The translations under genes and the position numbers were made by a program. A stretch of DNA of 64,000 bases from Desulfuromonadales bacterium (lineage in GTDB: Bacteria; Desulfobacterota; Desulfuromonadia; Geobacterales; Pseudopelobacteraceae): positions 1 to 64,000 of the forward strand of contig DUZX01000010.1 of assembly GCA_013349325.1 (NCBI GenBank). Direction: 5' to 3'. The notes under the pieces were generated by a model. It searched no databases, had not been told where the DNA came from, and worked only from the letters and a program-made list of their open reading frames with translations. Positions 60,041-64,000 of the stretch are shown here, one piece after another (the first letter of the stretch is position 1; every line of letters starts with the position of its first letter).

Positions 60041-63000
60041 TGTCTCCCCGTCTCCAAGTCCCCAGGTCTCCCCATCAGAAGTCTCTCGCTCTGAAATTCG
60101 ATAAACGCCTGGTGCTGAACCAGTGGTTGCTGTCGCTCTTTGAAGTCAATAGCATCGACGAATTCTACGGTATTATGCGGGACGCCAGTGAAGGGTATGA
60201 CGAGAACAATGTCTCCCGCTTCTACCATCGCATCACCGAGCAACTCTTTGAACGGAGCGAACTGGATAATGACTTGCTGTTGTCATACGACCAGAACATC
60301 TTCCGCCACACCCAGGCAATCGCCGGGAAACGCGAGCCGGCTGTATCGTGGAAATATTTCCAGTATCTGTCGCTGCTGCTGACGGAAATTTATCTCGACC
60401 GCTATTTCTCCGATCCGACCGCGATGCTGGAAGCGCTGAACAGCCATGTTGCCGCATTCAACACGGACAAGCCGACACGGGACCAGGTGAAGCTTTACTC
60501 TCAGACCGACTTGAAAAAGCTGGCTTTCTGGAATGCTACCGGTTCCGGTAAAACTCTGCTGATGCATGTCAACATTCTCCAATACCGGCACTACCTGGAA
60601 AAGCATGGCCGGGAAAGCGAGCTGAACCGCATCATCCTGCTGACCCCAAACGAAGGGCTTTCGCTTCAACATCTGGTAGAGTTCTCCCAATCCGGCCTGA
60701 AGGCGGAGTTGTTCAATAAGGACGGGGCAACACTCTTTTCCGGCAAGCACATTGAAGTCATCGACATCCACAAGTTGAAAGACGAGATGGGGGAAAAGAC
60801 CGTTGCCATTGACTCGTTCGAGGGGAACAACCTCGTCCTGGTTGACGAGGGGCATCGTGGTGCCAGCGGCAAAGACTGGATGGAGAAGAGAAACAAGCTC
60901 TCGGAAAACGGTTTCTCCTTTGAATATTCGGCTACCTTCGGTCAGGCTGTTGCCGGGAATGCCGGGCTGTCGGAAGAATACGCCCGCTGCATCATCTTCG
61001 ATTATTCCTACAAGTATTTCCACGGCGACGATTACGGCAAGCACTACGCCATCCTGAACCTCGCGGATGATACCAACGACACGGTTCGTCAAAGCTACCT
61101 GACCGCTTGCCTGCTAGCATTTTATCAACAGCAACGCCTGTATGCCGACAAGGAGCAGGAGTTTGCGACCTATCTGCTGGAAAACCCGCTGTGGGTTTTT
61201 GTCGGCGGCAGCGTCAATGCGGTGCGCACGGAAAACAAGAAGAAGGTATCCGACGTTGTGGATATTCTGCTGTTCCTGAAAGGGTTCGTGCAGAACAAGG
61301 CGGAAAGTGTCGCCACCCTGAAACGTCTGATGGAAGGCACTGCCGGGCTACTGGACGATAAAGGACAGGACATCTTCCGCAAGGCTTTTGATTATCTGCA
61401 CACGACAAAGTCGGCGCCGGAAGAACTGTATCGTTCCATCCTTGCCAAGCTGTTCAACTGTCCGGTGGAAGGTGCGGAACTGCATCTGGAAAACCTGAAA
61501 GGTGTTGGCGGCGAAATCGGCTTGAAGATGGGCGATAATGACTGTTTCGGCGTTATCAATGTCGGAGATGATAGCGCCCTGTTGAAGCTGTGCGAAGAGC
61601 AGGGTTTCTCCATCACCCAGCGGGATTTTGCCACATCGCTTTTCCAGAAGCTGAACGACAGGAATTCCACCGTGAACATTCTCATCGGTTCCAAGAAGTT
61701 TATGGAAGGGTGGAGTTGCTGGCGGGTAAGCACGATGGGGTTGATGAACGTGGGCAAAAGCGAGGGGTCGGAAATTATCCAGCTCTTCGGCAGAGGTGTT
61801 CGGTTGAAGGGAAAAGGGTTCTCCTTGAAACGGAGCAGCCGTGCCGATTATGAACAACGTGCCCCCAAGTTCATCCGGGTGCTGGAAACACTCAGCATCT
61901 TCGGCGTGCGGGCCAATTATATGCAGGCGTTCAAGCAGTATCTGGAAGACGAAGGTTTGCCGACCGGCAACGAAGATATTGAGGACTTTTTCCTGCCGGT
62001 GTATCGGAACATCAGCGGTAAGACTTTGAAGGTTGTCCGGGTTAAAAAAGGAATGAACTTCAAAAAAGATGCTCCCCGTCCTACCCTTGGCGGATCATCC
62101 GCCAAGGGGTGCCGGGTAGTGCTTGACTGGTATCCTAAAATCCAAGCGATGAAAAGCGGAGATAAAAAAGCGCCCCTGACGGTTATTGAAAAGAAGCATC
62201 ACCCGTTGACCGTTGCCAATGTTGCCTTTATGAACATTGACGCACTCTGGTTCGAGTTGCAAAAGTTCAAAAACGAGCGGTCGTGGTATAACCTGACCGT
62301 GACACGGGACGCTATTCCGGCACTGCTTGCTGATGATGCCTGGTATAAGCTCCTTATCCCGGAAGAGGAACTGCAATTTGCCGGAAGCAACGATTTCAAG
62401 CGCATCAGAAGTTGGCAAGAAATAGCCGCTTCGCTGCTGAAAAAATACTGCGAAGCTTTTTTTGCTGACCAGCAATCCAAGTGGGAAAGCAATCACTCTG
62501 AATATGTGGAACTGCCGGAAGAAGAGTTGGGGCTTCCCCAGGATGCTGACGGCAACCCCGGCTATCGCTTCACTATCGACAAGAGCGAACATCTTGGCGT
62601 GCTGGAAAAACTGAAAGAACTGAAAGAAGCCTTCAAAGCCGGCAAAATGAAGGATTTGGATGTCAAGCAAGGCGTGCTGTCGTCATTCAACTTCAATCGA
62701 CACATCTATGGACCGCTCATTCATATCTCCGGCACTTCCGGCATACAGGTTGCCCCTGTGCATCTGAACGATGGGGAACGGGATTTCGTGCTGCATCTGC
62801 GTGAGTTCTTCACTGCCAATACTTCTTTCTTTGAAGGCAAGGAACTATATCTGCTGCGTAATCAAAGCAAAGGTAAGGGTATTGGGCTTTATACCGAAGG
62901 TTCGTCGTTCTACCCCGACTTCATCCTCTGGCTGGTTGTTGGCGACATACAGTATGTGTCCTTCGTTGACCCGAAAGGCATCCGCAACCTCAACGGGCTG

Positions 63001-63237
63001 AATGACCAGAAAATTCAGTTTCATAAAGGCATCAAAGCGGTTGAAGCCCGCCTGGGAGATACACAGGTGGTGCTCAACTCCTTTATTGTATCCACAACAC
63101 CATATAAAGATGGTGGTTGGTGGGATGATACCTGGTCTCTGGCGGATTTTGAGGCCAACAACGTCCTGTTCCAGAAGGACGACCCGAAGTATATCGGCAA
63201 GCTGTTGGCGAAGGTGCTGCCATCATCACCGGTTTGA
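60040..63237 (+). CDS. type III-like restriction helicase-nuclease (Res)
   Basis: A 1065-residue protein. The first ~15 residues come from repeat DNA (MSPRLQVPRSPH). Walker A is in WNATGSGKTLLMH (~165), Walker B is DEGHRG (~268) instead of DEAH, and EGWSCWRVSTMG...IIQLFGRGVRLKG gives the second helicase lobe. Near the C-terminus Asp960 (YPDFILWL) and Asp977-Pro-Lys979 form a PD-(D/E)XK nuclease motif. With Mod it would form a type III restriction enzyme. No terminator is obvious after it. Confidence 0.91.
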   Translation: MSPRLQVPRSPHQKSLALKFDKRLVLNQWLLSLFEVNSIDEFYGIMRDASEGYDENNVSRFYHRITEQLFERSELDNDLLLSYDQNIFRHTQAIAGKREPAVSWKYFQYLSLLLTEIYLDRYFSDPTAMLEALNSHVAAFNTDKPTRDQVKLYSQTDLKKLAFWNATGSGKTLLMHVNILQYRHYLEKHGRESELNRIILLTPNEGLSLQHLVEFSQSGLKAELFNKDGATLFSGKHIEVIDIHKLKDEMGEKTVAIDSFEGNNLVLVDEGHRGASGKDWMEKRNKLSENGFSFEYSATFGQAVAGNAGLSEEYARCIIFDYSYKYFHGDDYGKHYAILNLADDTNDTVRQSYLTACLLAFYQQQRLYADKEQEFATYLLENPLWVFVGGSVNAVRTENKKKVSDVVDILLFLKGFVQNKAESVATLKRLMEGTAGLLDDKGQDIFRKAFDYLHTTKSAPEELYRSILAKLFNCPVEGAELHLENLKGVGGEIGLKMGDNDCFGVINVGDDSALLKLCEEQGFSITQRDFATSLFQKLNDRNSTVNILIGSKKFMEGWSCWRVSTMGLMNVGKSEGSEIIQLFGRGVRLKGKGFSLKRSSRADYEQRAPKFIRVLETLSIFGVRANYMQAFKQYLEDEGLPTGNEDIEDFFLPVYRNISGKTLKVVRVKKGMNFKKDAPRPTLGGSSAKGCRVVLDWYPKIQAMKSGDKKAPLTVIEKKHHPLTVANVAFMNIDALWFELQKFKNERSWYNLTVTRDAIPALLADDAWYKLLIPEEELQFAGSNDFKRIRSWQEIAASLLKKYCEAFFADQQSKWESNHSEYVELPEEELGLPQDADGNPGYRFTIDKSEHLGVLEKLKELKEAFKAGKMKDLDVKQGVLSSFNFNRHIYGPLIHISGTSGIQVAPVHLNDGERDFVLHLREFFTANTSFFEGKELYLLRNQSKGKGIGLYTEGSSFYPDFILWLVVGDIQYVSFVDPKGIRNLNGLNDQKIQFHKGIKAVEARLGDTQVVLNSFIVSTTPYKDGGWWDDTWSLADFEANNVLFQKDDPKYIGKLLAKVLPSSPV

Positions 63238-63251
63238 CGGTAGGAGCGTGC

Positions 63252-63356
63252 ATGGCAAGAAGGAATAAGCCGTATGAAATTGTCATGGAAGGGTTTGATG
63301 ACTTAAATACACCAGGCATAGATCCCCCTGATGCAGGGGGGGCTGTGGCCTGCTGA
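63252..63356 (+). CDS. short ORF after res, 34 aa
   Basis: AGGAG precedes the ATG at 63252. The peptide (MARRNKPYEIVMEGFDDLNT...) looks like the start of a protein cut off by a GC-rich palindromic repeat (CCCCCTGATGCAGGGGGGG) near 63323. It may be a truncated gene at the island's right edge. Confidence 0.28.
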   Translation: MARRNKPYEIVMEGFDDLNTPGIDPPDAGGAVAC

Positions 63357-63444
63357 TAATTTTATGCCATTCCGCTGTCTCCGGCAGCAACGGAACGTCT
63401 ATACGCAGCTACCGCCTGGTCCTGCACTGAAGCGGGAATGCTTT

Positions 63445-63675
63445 TCATGCCATATCCTCATCCGAAAAGACCTCCCGCATCAGGCGGATCGTCTCTTCGG
63501 CATACTCCTCATCCAGTTTTGAAATTGCGAATCCGGCATGGACGATTACGTAGTCACCGACGGCCACCTCTTCACCCAGCAGCATGATGCTGGCCTCTTT
63601 GCTGACGCCGTCCACTTCGGCGACAATATCGTCACCATCCCTGCTGATAATTTTCATCGGTACACCAAGACACAT
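63445..63675 (-). CDS. hypC: hydrogenase maturation chaperone HypC
   Basis: A 76-residue HypC/HupF protein. MCLGVPMKI at the N-terminus provides the essential Cys2, and VGDYVIVHAGFAISKLDEEYA is the family signature. AAGGGG precedes the ATG at 63675; the longer frame upstream overlaps hypF and is not used. HypC with HypD carries the Fe(CN)2CO moiety to NiFe hydrogenase large subunits. Confidence 0.95.
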   Translation of the reverse strand: MCLGVPMKIISRDGDDIVAEVDGVSKEASIMLLGEEVAVGDYVIVHAGFAISKLDEEYAEETIRLMREVFSDEDMA

Positions 63676-63676
63676 A

Positions 63677-64000
63677 TCAACCCCTTTTTCCCGTTTTCCA
63701 TCCGGCCACAGCCGCCTGCCCCAGTGCGATACAACCATCATTGGGGGGTGTCAGACGATGAGTGAAAACATTCAACCCCTGTTTAGTCAACGCAGTATAA
63801 AGCATTTCACTCAAAAGGCGATTCTGAAAAACACCGCCCGAAAAAATTACCCGGTCAACGCCGGACGATGTGGCGATCTGCAGGCAGATATCAGATGCCG
63901 CCGTTGCAATAGTCTGATGGAAACGGCAGGCAATCTCTGAGTTTGGAACGTCAGCGGCCATGTCAGTCAGAATGTCCGGAAACATCGCAGAAAAGTCGAT
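63677..64000 (-). CDS. hypF: HypF carbamoyltransferase, 3' part (gene runs off the window)
   Basis: The C-terminal ~107 residues, in frame up to base 64000. CRFHQTIATAASDICLQ, FSGGVFQNRLLSEML and LTPPNDGCIALGQAAVA are the Kae1-like domain of HypF, which makes the thiocarbamate precursor of the hydrogenase cyanide ligands. Its stop lies immediately before the hypC start. Confidence 0.92.
   Translation of the reverse strand: MDFSAMFPDILTDMAADVPNSEIACRFHQTIATAASDICLQIATSSGVDRVIFSGGVFQNRLLSEMLYTALTKQGLNVFTHRLTPPNDGCIALGQAAVAGWKTGKRG

Noticed and set aside
51579..63237. DISARM or BREX system
   Set aside because: No DUF1998, PLD, PglZ, BrxC or BrxL protein is present; the methyltransferase and nuclease-helicase fit a type III-like Mod/Res pair.

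Overview
The window looks like a chromosome segment from a Geobacter-like bacterium (Geobacterales, Desulfuromonadota). Pointers are c-type cytochrome lipoproteins behind GEMM-Ib (cyclic GMP-AMP type) riboswitches, an Hcp gene with a CRP/FNR-type palindrome in its promoter, a LipM-LipA pair, RNase J together with RNase Y, and a PEP-CTERM protein with a textbook sigma-54 promoter. This assignment rests on gene content and recognised motifs, not on a database search.

Layout. 1-1140: a small accessory patch with a RelE/HigB-type toxin-antitoxin pair that abuts a 5'-truncated gcvPB (1161-2054). 2081-9919: housekeeping genes (lipM, lipA, hcp, an RluA-like enzyme, a nucleoside phosphorylase, a carotenoid-synthesis-type membrane protein, a HAD phosphatase, nadA). 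10128-12494: a compact RiPP locus (Nif11-type precursor plus PoyD-type radical SAM epimerase) next to a Rieske ferredoxin. 12720-16468: outer-membrane barrel protein, glnK, amtB and a soluble histidine kinase. 16589-20460: moaC and a MogA/MoaB gene flank an extracytoplasmic cytochrome locus headed by three tandem riboswitch-terminator modules of 145-bp period. 20438-36846: dense housekeeping (rRNA methyltransferase, RF-1-domain protein, plsC, rnj, HD-GYP, tyrS, ymdB-like, rny, 5-FTHF cyclo-ligase, probable 6S RNA, zapA, zapB, ftsY, roadblock protein, ftsK, a decayed gene, a nitrilase). 36965-37027: a 20-codon gene with its own promoter, ribosome site and hairpin. 37430-41415: ABC transporter/acyl-CoA ligase operon behind a transcription attenuator; its permease is frameshifted and cut off.

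41408-49021 is a polysaccharide cluster of lower GC content (truncated GT2, two SDR epimerases, two GT4 enzymes, a radical SAM protein, a degenerate tyrosine-kinase-like protein carrying an MshEN-like domain, and a Wza-type exporter). It is joined abruptly to the broken permease on the left and ends at an IS3 remnant on the right. A PEP-CTERM protein (49660-50325) follows. From tRNA-Pro(CGG) at 50835 onward lies a defence island (51384-63237): a SNF2-type helicase, mobile mystery proteins A and B, a type III-like Mod methyltransferase, VapBC, a four-helix-bundle protein and a type III-like Res helicase-nuclease. The window ends in hypC and the 3' part of hypF.

How parts connect. LipM and LipA make protein-bound lipoate, which the glycine cleavage H protein also needs, yet gcvPB here is broken. 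GlnK and AmtB form the ammonium sensing/uptake pair. The riboswitches should couple a cyclic dinucleotide to the surface cytochromes; an HD-GYP phosphodiesterase and an MshEN-like protein also point to cyclic-dinucleotide signalling. The most novel-looking pieces are the short-core epimerised RiPP, the triple riboswitch, the 20-codon peptide gene, the SNF2-Mod-Res island with palindromic elements inserted in frame, and the MshEN/pseudo-kinase fusion.
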